Shown one piece after another: positions 16,304 to 25,071 of a stretch of 64,000 nt of DNA (position 1 is the first letter of the stretch; each line of letters opens with the position of its first letter). Under the pieces are notes generated by a model. The model worked only from the letters and a program-made list of their open reading frames with translations, had not been told where the DNA came from and made no database searches. The position numbers were made by a program, and so were the translations under genes. Source of the stretch: Mycobacterium sp. 852013-50091_SCH5140682 (lineage in GTDB: Bacteria > Actinomycetota > Actinomycetes > Mycobacteriales > Mycobacteriaceae); contig NZ_LZTB01000063.1 of assembly GCF_001665685.1 (NCBI RefSeq), positions 27,185-91,184 of the forward strand, in the 5' to 3' direction.

Positions 16304-18964
16304 GTGACGATGCCTGCAGGGTCCACCGGTTTCGTCGGCCGGGACGGGGATCTCGCCGACCTGTCGGGCCGGCTGGCAGCGACTGTCACCCGCGGCGCCG
16401 CGGTCGTCGCGGTGCTCGGGCGCCCCGGCATCGGTAAGACCGCGTTGCTGCGGGAACTGGCCGCCCGGCACGAGGGAGCCAGGTGGGCGGCCGCGGCGGC
16501 GTGGGAGTCCGATCTGCCGGGCGGCGTCCTGGCCCAGCTGCTGCAGGACGACTTTCCCGACGATCCCGTCGACGCCGCAGCGCATCTGGTGGATCTGTTG
16601 CGCGGTCCGGAGCCCGCCCTGCTGCTCATCGATGATGCCGAATACTCCGATTCTCTTTCCCTGCAAGCGATTTCGACGCTGGTGCGGCATCAGCGCGAGC
16701 TTCCCGTGCTGGTGGTGGTGGCCACCGGAGCGGACGCCCCACCCCGGCCGATCGCCGATCTGGCCGCCGACCGGTTGCGGTTGCCCGGGCTGAGTCGGCA
16801 GGCGGTCGCCGAACTTGCCGCTGACCGAGGCCGGGCCTTGCATCCGGCAATGGCGCAGCTGCTCACCGAGCACACTGCAGGCAATCCCCGGGACGTGCTC
16901 GCACTGCTCGACGAGTTGCCGGGGTCGATCTGGGCGCGGCCCGACGCGTCGTTGCCTGCCCCGGCGCATGTGAGGGCCGAGGTGGCGGACCGGCTAGACC
17001 GGTGCGGCGCGCAGGCCCGGGCGCTGCTTGGCGCCCTGGCCATCCTGGAAACGGTCCGCGACGCCGGTGTCGCGCTCAGCGAGGTCGCTGAACTGGCGGG
17101 ACTGACGGATCCACGCGGCGCCATCGACGACGCGGCAGCCGCCGGGCTGCTCGACCGGGTGTCGCCGCTGGAGCCGCGACTGCGTGATCCGATGACCCGC
17201 GCGGCGCTGCTCGACACCATGGGGGTGCAGGCGGCAGGCGCCGCCCACCGGCACGCGGCGGATATCGTCGGAGATCCGGTGGCCCGGCTGCAGCATCTGG
17301 TGGCGGCCACGCCCACCCTCGACGCCGAGCTGGCCGCCGAGGTCGACAGGTTGGCCCGCGAGCGCGGTGCGCAGGGATCCTGGGCTTCGGCGGCAACCCT
17401 GTTCCGGGACGCCGGCCGGCTCACCCCAGACCGGCTGCTCCGCGAGGAGCGGCTGACGCTCGCGGTGGACGCCCTGGTCGCGGCGGGCGATTGCGGCGCC
17501 GCCGCGGCGCTGGTGCCCTCGGTCGAGAGTTTGCGCGAAACACCCTTGCGCAATGCGGTTTTGGCGTATCTGGCAATCCTGCGGGGCCGCGCCACGGAGG
17601 CCGAGGTGCGGTTGCGCCGGGCGTGGGACATCGTCAACGTCGACCGCGACCCCGAGACCGCGGCGCTCATCGCACAGCGCTATGTGCTGCACACGTTGGT
17701 CCGCTGCCGCGGCGACGAGGTGGTCGACTGGGCCGACACCGCGCTGCGGCTGGCCAACCCCGATTCGCCCGCCGGAATCGAAGCGGCCGCGATCCGGGGG
17801 CTCGGCCTGGCCGCCGCGGGACATCCGCGGGAAGCAACCGCGGCCTACGACGAGGTGGCCGCGCGGCTGCCGCACGGCGCCCAGGCGCAGCGGGTGACAA
17901 TGGGGCGCGGCTGGTTACAGTTCATCCGCGACGATGTCGAGACGGCCCGCAGCAACCTGGAGAGTGCGGTCGCGACGGCCGCGTTGGGCGGCTCGACCCG
18001 AATCACGTTGTGGGCGTTGGGTTGGCTGGCCCGTGTTCAGTTCGTGTGCGGCGACTGGGACGAGGCGCTGGCCAGTGTCGAGTCGGGTCGCGCGCTGGCG
18101 GAGCTGAGCGGCATCACCATCGTCACCCCGCTGCTGGAATGGACGGCCGCGCAAGTCCATGCACTGCGCGGCAATTGGGCCGCGGCCCAGGATTCGGTCC
18201 GCGCGGCCGACGCGGTCACGCAGGACTACGAAATGATGAAGATCCCGGTGCTGCTGGCCCGCGCCTACGTCGCCGAAGCCGACGCGGACTACGCCAAGGT
18301 GCGCCGGGTGCTCGAGCCGTTGGCGGCGATGGCAGCCGGCACGTCGCTGACCGAACCGGGGTACTGGCCGTGGCCCGACATGCTGGCCAACGCCATGGTT
18401 CTCGGCGGTGACCTCGACGCCGCCGACGAGTTTCTGCGACCACACGAACGGCGCGCTGCCGAGCGCGAGCACCGGTCGGCGATGGCGCGGCTCGGCTACG
18501 CGCGCGGCCGGTTACTCGGGGCGCGTGGGGATCTGCCCGCGGCACGCGCAGCGTTCGAGCGGGCTCTGGAGCTGCTCGACGGGTTGCCGCTGCGGTACGA
18601 CACCGCACGGGTGAACTTCGCCTACGGGCAGACGCTGCGCCGGGCCGGTAAGCGCCGTGAGGCCGACGCGGTCATCAGCACGGCCCGCGATATCTATCTC
18701 GCGCTCGGCGCGCAGACCTACGTGACACGCTGCGAGCGTGAACTCAAGGCGGGCGGCCTGCACCTGCTGCGCGGCTCCCGCGACAGCGTCGAGCTCACCC
18801 CTCAGGAGGATGCGGTGAGTTCACTTGTCGCCCAAGGCCTCTCCAACCGCGAGGTGGCGGCGGAGCTCTATGTCTCGCCGAAAACTGTGCAGTACCACCT
18901 GACCCGGATCTACGCCAAGCTGGGTGTGCGTTCGCGCGCCGAACTCGTCGCGCTGCGCCGTTGA
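16304..18964 (+). CDS. Large AAA-ATPase LuxR-family (LAL/MalT-type) regulator
   Basis: 886 residues; GTG at 16304 or ATG at 16310 are both possible, neither with a strong ribosome site. The N-terminal ATPase has Walker A GRPGIGKT at 39-46 and a Walker B-like LLLIDDAE near 110. The middle ~500 residues are helical and rich in alanine and leucine, resembling TPR-like repeats. The last ~65 residues are a LuxR helix-turn-helix (LTPQEDAVSSLVAQGLSNREVA, then KTVQYHLTRIYAKLGV). Such LAL regulators respond to ligands or protein partners. Its divergence from hen1-pnkp makes it a candidate regulator of RNA repair, but it could equally act on the pca operon it converges on. Confidence 0.85.
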   Translation: MTMPAGSTGFVGRDGDLADLSGRLAATVTRGAAVVAVLGRPGIGKTALLRELAARHEGARWAAAAAWESDLPGGVLAQLLQDDFPDDPVDAAAHLVDLLRGPEPALLLIDDAEYSDSLSLQAISTLVRHQRELPVLVVVATGADAPPRPIADLAADRLRLPGLSRQAVAELAADRGRALHPAMAQLLTEHTAGNPRDVLALLDELPGSIWARPDASLPAPAHVRAEVADRLDRCGAQARALLGALAILETVRDAGVALSEVAELAGLTDPRGAIDDAAAAGLLDRVSPLEPRLRDPMTRAALLDTMGVQAAGAAHRHAADIVGDPVARLQHLVAATPTLDAELAAEVDRLARERGAQGSWASAATLFRDAGRLTPDRLLREERLTLAVDALVAAGDCGAAAALVPSVESLRETPLRNAVLAYLAILRGRATEAEVRLRRAWDIVNVDRDPETAALIAQRYVLHTLVRCRGDEVVDWADTALRLANPDSPAGIEAAAIRGLGLAAAGHPREATAAYDEVAARLPHGAQAQRVTMGRGWLQFIRDDVETARSNLESAVATAALGGSTRITLWALGWLARVQFVCGDWDEALASVESGRALAELSGITIVTPLLEWTAAQVHALRGNWAAAQDSVRAADAVTQDYEMMKIPVLLARAYVAEADADYAKVRRVLEPLAAMAAGTSLTEPGYWPWPDMLANAMVLGGDLDAADEFLRPHERRAAEREHRSAMARLGYARGRLLGARGDLPAARAAFERALELLDGLPLRYDTARVNFAYGQTLRRAGKRREADAVISTARDIYLALGAQTYVTRCERELKAGGLHLLRGSRDSVELTPQEDAVSSLVAQGLSNREVAAELYVSPKTVQYHLTRIYAKLGVRSRAELVALRR

Positions 18965-19590
18965 TCCGCAACGGGCGCCGCGGTTTTCTCGACCACCTCG
19001 TCGAATGTGACGCCGGGCGCCAGCTCCACGACCGCGAACCCGTCGCCGGTGACGTCGAGCACCGCCAGGTCGGTGATCACGCGGCTCACCACGGCCTTGC
19101 CGGTCAGCGGCAGATCACAGGCCGAAACCAGCTTGGCCGCACCTTTCTTGGTGACGTGGTCCATCAGCACGATCACGCGACCGGCACCGTTGACCAGATC
19201 CATCGCCCCACCCATGCCCTTGACCATCGCGCCGGGCACCATCCAGTTGGCCAGGTCCCCGTTGCCTGCCACCTGCATACCGCCCAGCACCGCGACGTCG
19301 ACATGGCCGCCGCGGATCATCGCGAAACTCGTTGCCGAGTCGAAGTACGACGCACCCGCCACCACCGACACGGTCTGCTTGCCTGCATTGATCAGGTCCG
19401 GGTCGACCTCGTCGTCGTACGGGAACGGTCCGACCCCCAGGATGCCGTTCTCGGCGTGCAGCGTGACGTCCGAACCGTCGGGCAGATGGTCAGGGATCAG
19501 GGTCGGCAGGCCGATGCCGAGGTTGACGTAGTCCCCGTCGCGCAGCTCACGGGCGGCACGGGCGGCCATCTGGTCGTGGTTCCAGCTCAT
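18910..19590 (-). CDS. pcaJ: 3-oxoadipate (3-oxoacid) CoA-transferase, beta subunit
   Basis: 226 residues from the ATG at 19590, which overlaps the stop of the alpha subunit by four bases. The family core is clear: YVNLGIGLPTL, the catalytic-glutamate motif HAENGILG and GGHVDVAVLGGMQV. With PcaI it transfers CoA from succinyl-CoA to beta-ketoadipate. The last 18 codons run into the 3' end of the LuxR gene on the other strand (55-base convergent overlap), giving an unusual Ser/Arg-rich tail. Neighbouring pcaF and pcaD make beta-ketoadipate the likely substrate, although SCOT-like use of acetoacetate cannot be excluded. Confidence 0.88.
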   Translation of the reverse strand: MSWNHDQMAARAARELRDGDYVNLGIGLPTLIPDHLPDGSDVTLHAENGILGVGPFPYDDEVDPDLINAGKQTVSVVAGASYFDSATSFAMIRGGHVDVAVLGGMQVAGNGDLANWMVPGAMVKGMGGAMDLVNGAGRVIVLMDHVTKKGAAKLVSACDLPLTGKAVVSRVITDLAVLDVTGDGFAVVELAPGVTFDEVVEKTAAPVADQRRSATSSARERTPSLA

Positions 19591-20363
19591 CGCTCGGCTC
19601 CTCGGGTGCGGGTGGTGCGCTTTTCGATGTCCTTGTGGGCGGCCTGTTCCGGGGTCAGCTCGACGATCCGCTTGACGAAGATCCCGGGCAGGTGCACCTC
19701 GTCGGGATGCAGTTCGCCGACCTCGACGACGCGCTCGGCCTCGACCACGGTGACCCGTCCCGACATCGCGGCGGGCGGGTTGAAATTGCGTGCGGCGGCG
19801 TGGAATTTGCAGTTGCCCGCCTTGTCCACGACCGCCGCGCGGATCAGTGCGTAGTCGGTGACGATGCCTTCCTCCAGCACCATCTCGGTACCGCCGAAGG
19901 TGCGGACCTCCTTGGGCGGTGAGGCCAGCGCCACGCTGCCGTCGGTGTGGTAGCGCCACGGCAAGCCACCGTCGGCGACCATCGTGCCGACACCCGTCGG
20001 CGTGAAGAACGCGCCGATACCGCTGCCGCCTGCGCGCATGCGTTCGGCGAGCGTGCCCTGCGGGGTGAGCTCGACGGTCAGCTCACCGGTCAGGTATTGA
20101 CGGGCGAACTCCTTGTTCTCCCCGACATAGGAGGCGATGACGCGGCTGATCCGGCGGGCCTCCAGCAGCAGGCCCAGCCCGGCGCCGTCGACACCGCAGT
20201 TGTTGGACACGATCGTCAGGTCCCCGGCGCCCTGCTGCAGCAGCGCTTCGATGAGAAACCACGGGATCCCGGCGAGGCCGAACCCGCCGACCGCCAGGCT
20301 GGCGCCGTCGGGGATGTCGGCGACCGCTTCGGCGGCCGAGCCGACCACTTTGTTCAGCGTCAT
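19587..20363 (-). CDS. pcaI: 3-oxoadipate (3-oxoacid) CoA-transferase, alpha subunit
   Basis: 258 residues from the ATG at 20363. The glycine-rich SLAVGGFGLAGIPWFLIEAL near the N-terminus and the FFTPTGVGT stretch identify the alpha subunit of family I CoA-transferases. It overlaps pcaD upstream and pcaJ downstream by four bases each, so the subunits are made in equal amounts by coupled translation. Role: forms beta-ketoadipyl-CoA for thiolysis by PcaF. Confidence 0.9.
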   Translation of the reverse strand: MTLNKVVGSAAEAVADIPDGASLAVGGFGLAGIPWFLIEALLQQGAGDLTIVSNNCGVDGAGLGLLLEARRISRVIASYVGENKEFARQYLTGELTVELTPQGTLAERMRAGGSGIGAFFTPTGVGTMVADGGLPWRYHTDGSVALASPPKEVRTFGGTEMVLEEGIVTDYALIRAAVVDKAGNCKFHAAARNFNPPAAMSGRVTVVEAERVVEVGELHPDEVHLPGIFVKRIVELTPEQAAHKDIEKRTTRTRGAER

Positions 20364-21106
20364 GACTGCTCCAGGTGTGCGATGAGGGCGGGGGTGACGA
20401 TGCCGGGTTGTTCGGCGTTGGCCAGGTGGGCCGCGTGCTCGACGACGAGCAGTTTCGCGTCCGGTATGGCGTTGGCGATCTCTTCGAGCTTGGCCGGCGG
20501 GGTGGCCGGGTCGTCGGTGCCCGCGATGGCCAGCGTCGGCGCGGCGATCGTCGAAAGTTGTTGGCGCAGATCGAGTTGCGCGATGGCCTCACAGCAGCCT
20601 GCGTACCCCTCGGCAGGCGTGGCGGCGACCATCGCCTCCCACGGCGCGCGGTCGCCGCGATAGCCTGGGCTGAACCAGCGGTCCACCACGGCCGCGGCGA
20701 CCGCCTGGCTGCCCTCGGCCCGCACGGTGGCGGCCCGATCGGTCCAGGCGTGGGCGGGCGGAAGCGCAGCACCGGTGCACAGCAACACCATTCGCGCGAC
20801 GCGCTCGGGGTTGCGGGCAGCCAACCGCATCGCGGTCATGCCACCCAGTGACAGGCCGACGATGTGCGCGCGGTCGATTCCGAGCCGGTCGAGCAGGGCG
20901 ATGACATCGTCGGCGAGATCGTCGATGGTGTAAGGACCGTCGGGCACCGGGGACGCACCGTGCCCGCGGGTGTCGTACCGCACCACGGTGAAACGCTTTT
21001 CGAGGTCGGCGATTTGGGCGTCCCACATGCGGTGGGTCGAGCCCAGCGAGTTCGACAACACCACCGCGGGACCGGAGCCGCTCACCACGGCGTGGACGTC
21101 AGTCAC
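20360..21106 (-). CDS. pcaD: 3-oxoadipate enol-lactonase (alpha/beta hydrolase)
   Basis: 248 residues from the GTG at 21106, which overlaps the pcaF stop as GTGA. The hydrolase triad is visible: nucleophile Ser in GLSLGGM, acid Asp in AGTDDPA and His in EHAAHLAN. Early segments LSNSLGSTHRMWD and RYDTRGHGAS are typical of PcaD. It opens the enol-lactone to beta-ketoadipate, the last common step of catechol and protocatechuate degradation. Gene order pcaF-pcaD-pcaI-pcaJ supports the call. Confidence 0.88.
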   Translation of the reverse strand: MTDVHAVVSGSGPAVVLSNSLGSTHRMWDAQIADLEKRFTVVRYDTRGHGASPVPDGPYTIDDLADDVIALLDRLGIDRAHIVGLSLGGMTAMRLAARNPERVARMVLLCTGAALPPAHAWTDRAATVRAEGSQAVAAAVVDRWFSPGYRGDRAPWEAMVAATPAEGYAGCCEAIAQLDLRQQLSTIAAPTLAIAGTDDPATPPAKLEEIANAIPDAKLLVVEHAAHLANAEQPGIVTPALIAHLEQS

Positions 21107-22326
21107 TTGGTCACCTCGAACACCGCCGCCAGGCCCTGTCCACCACCGATGCACATGCTCTCCAGCATGTACCGCGCGTCACGCCGATGGGCCTCATACG
21201 CGGCGGTGGCCAGGATGCGGGCACCGGTGGCACCGATCGGGTGCCCGAGGGATATGCCGGATCCGTTCGGGTTGAGCCGGTCGTCGAGCGGGTCGACCTT
21301 CCATTCGGCCAATACGGCGAGCACCTGCGCGGCGAAGGCCTCGTTGAGTTCGATGAGGTCGATGTCGTCGAGGGTCAGCCCGGCGCGGTCCAGCGCTGCG
21401 GCGGTGGCCGTAACCGGGCCGATGCCCATCTTTTCGGGGGCGCAGCCGGTAACCGCCCAGGCGCGCAACGCCAACAGCGGTGTCAGGCCCCGCTTTTCGG
21501 CCTCGGCGCGGGTGGTGACCAGGCACATGGCGGCGCCGTCGTTCTGACCCGATGCGTTGCCTGCGGTCACGGTGGCGTCGGCGTCGACTTTGCCGCGGAT
21601 CGCGCGCAGCGCCGCGAGGCGCTCCACACTGATATCGGCTCGCGGATGCTCGTCGCGGTCGACCACGGTGTCGGGCTTGCCGCGTTTACCCGCGACGGTG
21701 ACGGCGATGAGTTCGTCGGCGAACCGGCCGGCGTCGTGGGCGGCCACCGCGCGGTGATGTGAGCGGGCCGCCAGCTCGTCTTGTTCTTCGCGGGTGATGC
21801 GGTATTCGCGGCGCAGGTTCTCCGCGGTCTCGATCATTCCGCCTGCCATGGGATGGCTTGTGCCACCAGCTGTTTCACGAGCTCGGTCGAGACGGTCGTG
21901 CAGTTCGATGCCGCCCTGGCGGACGCCGGTGCGCAATCCGAGAGCGTAGTGCTCGACGTTGGACATGGACTCGGCACCACCGGCCACCACCAGACGGGCA
22001 GCGCCGGTGGCGACCTGGCCCGCGGCGTAGAGGACGGCCTGCAGGCCCGAACCGCAGCGTCGGTCGATCTGCAGGCCGGGAACCCCGGTGCCCAGACCGG
22101 CGTCCAGTGCGGCAATGCGCCCGATGGCAGGCGCCTCGCCGTTCGCGTATCCGTTGCCGAGGATGACGTCGTCGACGTCGTGCTCGCGCAAGTCGGCGCG
22201 GGCGGCGAGTTCCCGCAGTGTCAGGGTGGCCAGATCGGCGGCGGTGAGCGCCGCCAGCGCACCGCCCATTCGGCCCACTGGCGTGCGGACGGGGTTGCAG
22301 ATCACCACATCGGTCGCGGAACTCAT
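21103..22326 (-). CDS. pcaF: Beta-ketoadipyl-CoA thiolase
   Basis: 407 residues, full thiolase length. Active-site residues are in place: C91 in DRRCGSG, the C-terminal SLGHPIGATG histidine and the second cysteine in CIGGGQG. It cleaves beta-ketoadipyl-CoA into succinyl-CoA and acetyl-CoA. It is the first gene of the operon, directly downstream of the intergenic dyad at 22348-22390, and divergent from a LysR regulator. A general acetyl-CoA acetyltransferase role is possible, but the operon context favours PcaF. Confidence 0.88.
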   Translation of the reverse strand: MSSATDVVICNPVRTPVGRMGGALAALTAADLATLTLRELAARADLREHDVDDVILGNGYANGEAPAIGRIAALDAGLGTGVPGLQIDRRCGSGLQAVLYAAGQVATGAARLVVAGGAESMSNVEHYALGLRTGVRQGGIELHDRLDRARETAGGTSHPMAGGMIETAENLRREYRITREEQDELAARSHHRAVAAHDAGRFADELIAVTVAGKRGKPDTVVDRDEHPRADISVERLAALRAIRGKVDADATVTAGNASGQNDGAAMCLVTTRAEAEKRGLTPLLALRAWAVTGCAPEKMGIGPVTATAAALDRAGLTLDDIDLIELNEAFAAQVLAVLAEWKVDPLDDRLNPNGSGISLGHPIGATGARILATAAYEAHRRDARYMLESMCIGGGQGLAAVFEVTK

Positions 22327-22347
22327 ACTTCGACGGTAGGCACCTCG

Positions 22348-22390
22348 ACAGATATTCTGAAATACCTAGATTCGCATTATTAATATCTGT
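22348..22390. promoter_or_regulatory. Dyad operator between pcaF operon and divergent LysR gene
   Basis: A perfect 9-bp inverted repeat, ACAGATATT at 22348-22356 and AATATCTGT at 22382-22390, brackets an AT-rich 25-bp core in the 77-base divergent intergenic region. Inside are two smaller imperfect dyads (GATATTCTGAAATACC and GCATTATTAATATC), matching the paired recognition/activation sites of LysR regulators. It is far more AT-rich than its surroundings. Confidence 0.6.
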
Positions 22391-22403
22391 ATCGTCCTAA
22401 TCT

Positions 22404-23300
22404 GTGGAGTTGCGTCACCTCCGGTATTTCCGCGCCGTCGGCGAGGAGCTGCACTTCGGGCGCGCTGCCGAACGCCTGCACATCGCTCAGCCGCCGCTGT
22501 CCCAGCAGATCCGTCAGCTCGAACGCGAGCTCGGTGTGCCGCTGCTGACCCGCACCACCCGCATCGTCGAGCTCACCCCCGCCGGGCGGGCGTATCTGCA
22601 ACGCACCGTCGAGATCCTCGACGCCGTCGACGAGGCGGGCACCCAGGCCCGGCGCATCGCCGCCGGAGTCGAGGGCCGGGTGGCCATCGGGTGCGTCGGC
22701 TCGGCCACCTACTCCCTGCTCCCCCGCCTGGTACGCACGCTGGGCGAGTCACTGCCCGGTGTCGAGGTCAGCGTGCGAGGCGAGATGCTTGCCCCCGCCC
22801 AGCTGAGCGCCCTGCGGGCCGGCGACATCGACCTGGCGCTACTTCGCCCACCCGTGGACGGCGAGGGCCTGACCACCGAGACCGTGCGCCGCGACCGACT
22901 GCTGGTCGCCCTGCCCGCCGATCATCCGCTGGCCGGGCACGACGAACTGACCGTCGCCGACCTGCGCAACGACACCTTCGTCGGCCATGTGGGGCATGGC
23001 CGGTCGGTGATGAGCAGCCTGGTCGCGACGGTATGCGCCGACGCCGGGTACACCCCCACCATCCGCCAGGAGGTATCCGAGACCTCGACCCTGATCACGC
23101 TGGTCGCGGCCGGGCTCGGAGTCGCGATCGTGCCCGCCCCCACTGCGGCGCTGGACATCGCCGGGGTCACCTACGTGCCACTGGGACCCGACACGCTGGG
23201 GGTCGATCTGGTGGCCGCGCGCCTGGCAGGCAATGAGTCGGCGGTGATCGCCAACGTGCTGGCGGCGCTGCACGGGCTGACCGCTGATCGGCAAGCGTGA
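22404..23300 (+). CDS. LysR-family regulator of the beta-ketoadipate operon
   Basis: 298 residues from a GTG start. The N-terminus (MELRHLRYFRAVGEELHFGRAAERLHIAQPPLSQQ in part) is the winged helix of the CatR/BenM/PcaQ subgroup, followed by a ligand-binding domain with VAIGCVGSATYSLLPRLV. It is divergent from pcaFDIJ with a dyad operator between, the standard arrangement for a LysR activator that also represses itself. cis,cis-Muconate or beta-ketoadipate are plausible effectors by family analogy; the sequence does not show which. Confidence 0.9.
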   Translation: MELRHLRYFRAVGEELHFGRAAERLHIAQPPLSQQIRQLERELGVPLLTRTTRIVELTPAGRAYLQRTVEILDAVDEAGTQARRIAAGVEGRVAIGCVGSATYSLLPRLVRTLGESLPGVEVSVRGEMLAPAQLSALRAGDIDLALLRPPVDGEGLTTETVRRDRLLVALPADHPLAGHDELTVADLRNDTFVGHVGHGRSVMSSLVATVCADAGYTPTIRQEVSETSTLITLVAAGLGVAIVPAPTAALDIAGVTYVPLGPDTLGVDLVAARLAGNESAVIANVLAALHGLTADRQA

Positions 23301-23334
23301 CCGCCGGGACCACCCGGGCGCATATCGTGGCCCC

Positions 23335-24192
23335 ATGGCAAACACCTCGTTGTCTGGAAAAACCATGTTCATCTCCGGCGCCAGCCGCGGTATCGGCCTG
23401 GCGATCGCCAAGCGGGCCGCCGCCGACGGCGCCAATATCGCGCTGGTCGCCAAGACCGCCGAACCTCACCCCAAGCTCGAAGGCACGATCTACACCGCCG
23501 CCAAGGAGATCGAGGAGGCCGGTGGCCAAGCCCTGCCGATCGTCGGAGATGTCCGCGACGGCGACTCGGTGGCCTCAGCAGTAGAACAAGCGGTCGCCCA
23601 ATTCGGCGGTATCGACCTGTGCGTCAACAACGCCTCGGCCATCAACCTCGGCTCGATCGAAGAGGTGCCGCTCAAGCGCTTCGACCTGATGAACGGTATC
23701 CAGATCCGCGGCACCTACGCCGTGTCACAAGCCTGCATCCCGCACATGAAGGGCCGGGAGAACCCGCACATCCTCACCCTCTCACCGCCCATCCGCCTGG
23801 AGTCCGAGTGGCTCAAACCCACCGCGTACATGATGGCCAAGTTCGGGATGACATTGTGCGCGTTGGGTATCGCCGAAGAGATGCGCGAAGCAGGCATCGC
23901 GTCGAACACGCTGTGGCCGCGCACCCTGGTGGCCACCGCCGCGGTGCAGAACCTGCTCGGCGGTGACGAGGCGATGGCCCGGGCCCGCAAACCGTCGGTC
24001 TACGCCGATGCCGCCTACGCGATCTTCACCCAAGACGCCCGCGAGTACACCGGCCAGAGCCTGCTGTGTGAAGACGTGCTGCTCGCCAACGGCGTCACCG
24101 ACCTATCGGTGTACGACTGCATCCCCGGCTCGGATCTCGGAGTGGACCTGTGGGTCGACACCCCCAACCCGCCGGGCTACGTCCAGCCCTAA
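23335..24192 (+). CDS. HSDL2-like short-chain dehydrogenase (Rv3224-like)
   Basis: 285 residues. The Rossmann motif ISGASRGIG, NNAS, and the catalytic YMMAK with the preceding LTLSPP serine are present. The sequence pattern (KLEGTIYTAAKEIEEAGG, QIRGTYAVSQACIPHMK) is that of the HSDL2 subgroup, here without the SCP2 domain that animal members carry. In Mycobacterium tuberculosis the homologue Rv3224 lies just before the SRAP/aroA region, as here, so this gene marks the start of the conserved core block. The substrate is unknown. Confidence 0.87.
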   Translation: MANTSLSGKTMFISGASRGIGLAIAKRAAADGANIALVAKTAEPHPKLEGTIYTAAKEIEEAGGQALPIVGDVRDGDSVASAVEQAVAQFGGIDLCVNNASAINLGSIEEVPLKRFDLMNGIQIRGTYAVSQACIPHMKGRENPHILTLSPPIRLESEWLKPTAYMMAKFGMTLCALGIAEEMREAGIASNTLWPRTLVATAAVQNLLGGDEAMARARKPSVYADAAYAIFTQDAREYTGQSLLCEDVLLANGVTDLSVYDCIPGSDLGVDLWVDTPNPPGYVQP

Positions 24193-24200
24193 CCGCTCAC

Positions 24201-24249
24201 TGGCCAGTTATCGCACGCCAAACCGAGTGCGGCGGGCGATAACTGGCCA
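24201..24249. terminator. Long perfect hairpin downstream of the HSDL2-like gene
   Basis: TGGCCAGTTATCGC (24201-24214) and its exact reverse complement (24236-24249) form a 14-bp stem; an inner CGCC/GGCG pair (24216-24219 with 24231-24234) can extend it. There is no T-run on either side, so it fits the U-less mycobacterial terminator type or a protein-binding dyad. It lies 9 bases after the SDR stop and 42 bases before the next gene. Confidence 0.5.
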
Positions 24250-24291
24250 TTCGCCAGTGGGCGCCGGGCCGGCCACATCTAGGCTCGTGGC

Positions 24292-25071
24292 ATGGCAGAC
24301 CCCACAGGCTGGGCGGCAGGCCGCTACGAAGCCGTCGGCGAACGCATCGCAGGTATCGCGACCCAGGTGGTCGCCACCGTGGACCGCAGGCAGCCGCTGC
24401 GAAACGCCGCAGTGGTCGATCTCGCCTGCGGTACCGGCAGTGCCGCGCTCGCCGCAGCAGCAGCAGGAGCCCACGTCACCGGCGTGGACCTCACCGCCGA
24501 ACTGATCGCGATCGCGCAACAGAAGCCGGCGGCGGACGCGGTCCGGTGGGTGGTTGCCGATGCGGCGGACACCGGTTTGCCCGCAGCCGAATTCGACGCC
24601 GTGGTGTCGAACATGGGCACCATCTTCGTCGAGCCGCAGAGCCTGGTCGCCGAGGTGTCACGGCTGCTGCGAGCCGACGGCGTCTTCGGATTCTCGTCGT
24701 GGATTCCCGATGCCGACAATCCGTTCTTCACCCCGATCGTCGAGACGCTGGGGCCGCCGCAGGACTCAGGGCCCCGCCCCGACCAATGGGGGCACGCCGA
24801 TGTGCTGCGGGAGCGGCTCGCGGGCGCCTTCGACGACATCACGATCGGGACGGGCAGCCACACCTGGGTATTCGAATCACAGCCCGCTGCCATGGATTTC
24901 ATCGCGAGGGAATCACCGATGCACGTCACCATGCTGGATTGTCTCGACGACACACGGCGCGCAGCGTTGCTCGGCGCGTTCGAGTCGGCATTCGCCCGCC
25001 ATGTCGAGGACTCCGGTCACGTGGTGTTCGACAGCCCGTACCTGATCGCCACGGCCCGCCGCCGCGGCTAG
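24292..25071 (+). CDS. Class I SAM-dependent methyltransferase
   Basis: 259 residues. Motif I is VVDLACGTGSAAL, motif II GVDLTAELI, and post-motif FDAVVSNMGTIFVEPQ, with a final beta strand, all typical of small-molecule methyltransferases of the UbiE/Methyltransf_11 type. The substrate cannot be inferred. It converges on the enoyl-CoA hydratase gene with a four-base overlap. Confidence 0.85.
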   Translation: MADPTGWAAGRYEAVGERIAGIATQVVATVDRRQPLRNAAVVDLACGTGSAALAAAAAGAHVTGVDLTAELIAIAQQKPAADAVRWVVADAADTGLPAAEFDAVVSNMGTIFVEPQSLVAEVSRLLRADGVFGFSSWIPDADNPFFTPIVETLGPPQDSGPRPDQWGHADVLRERLAGAFDDITIGTGSHTWVFESQPAAMDFIARESPMHVTMLDCLDDTRRAALLGAFESAFARHVEDSGHVVFDSPYLIATARRRG

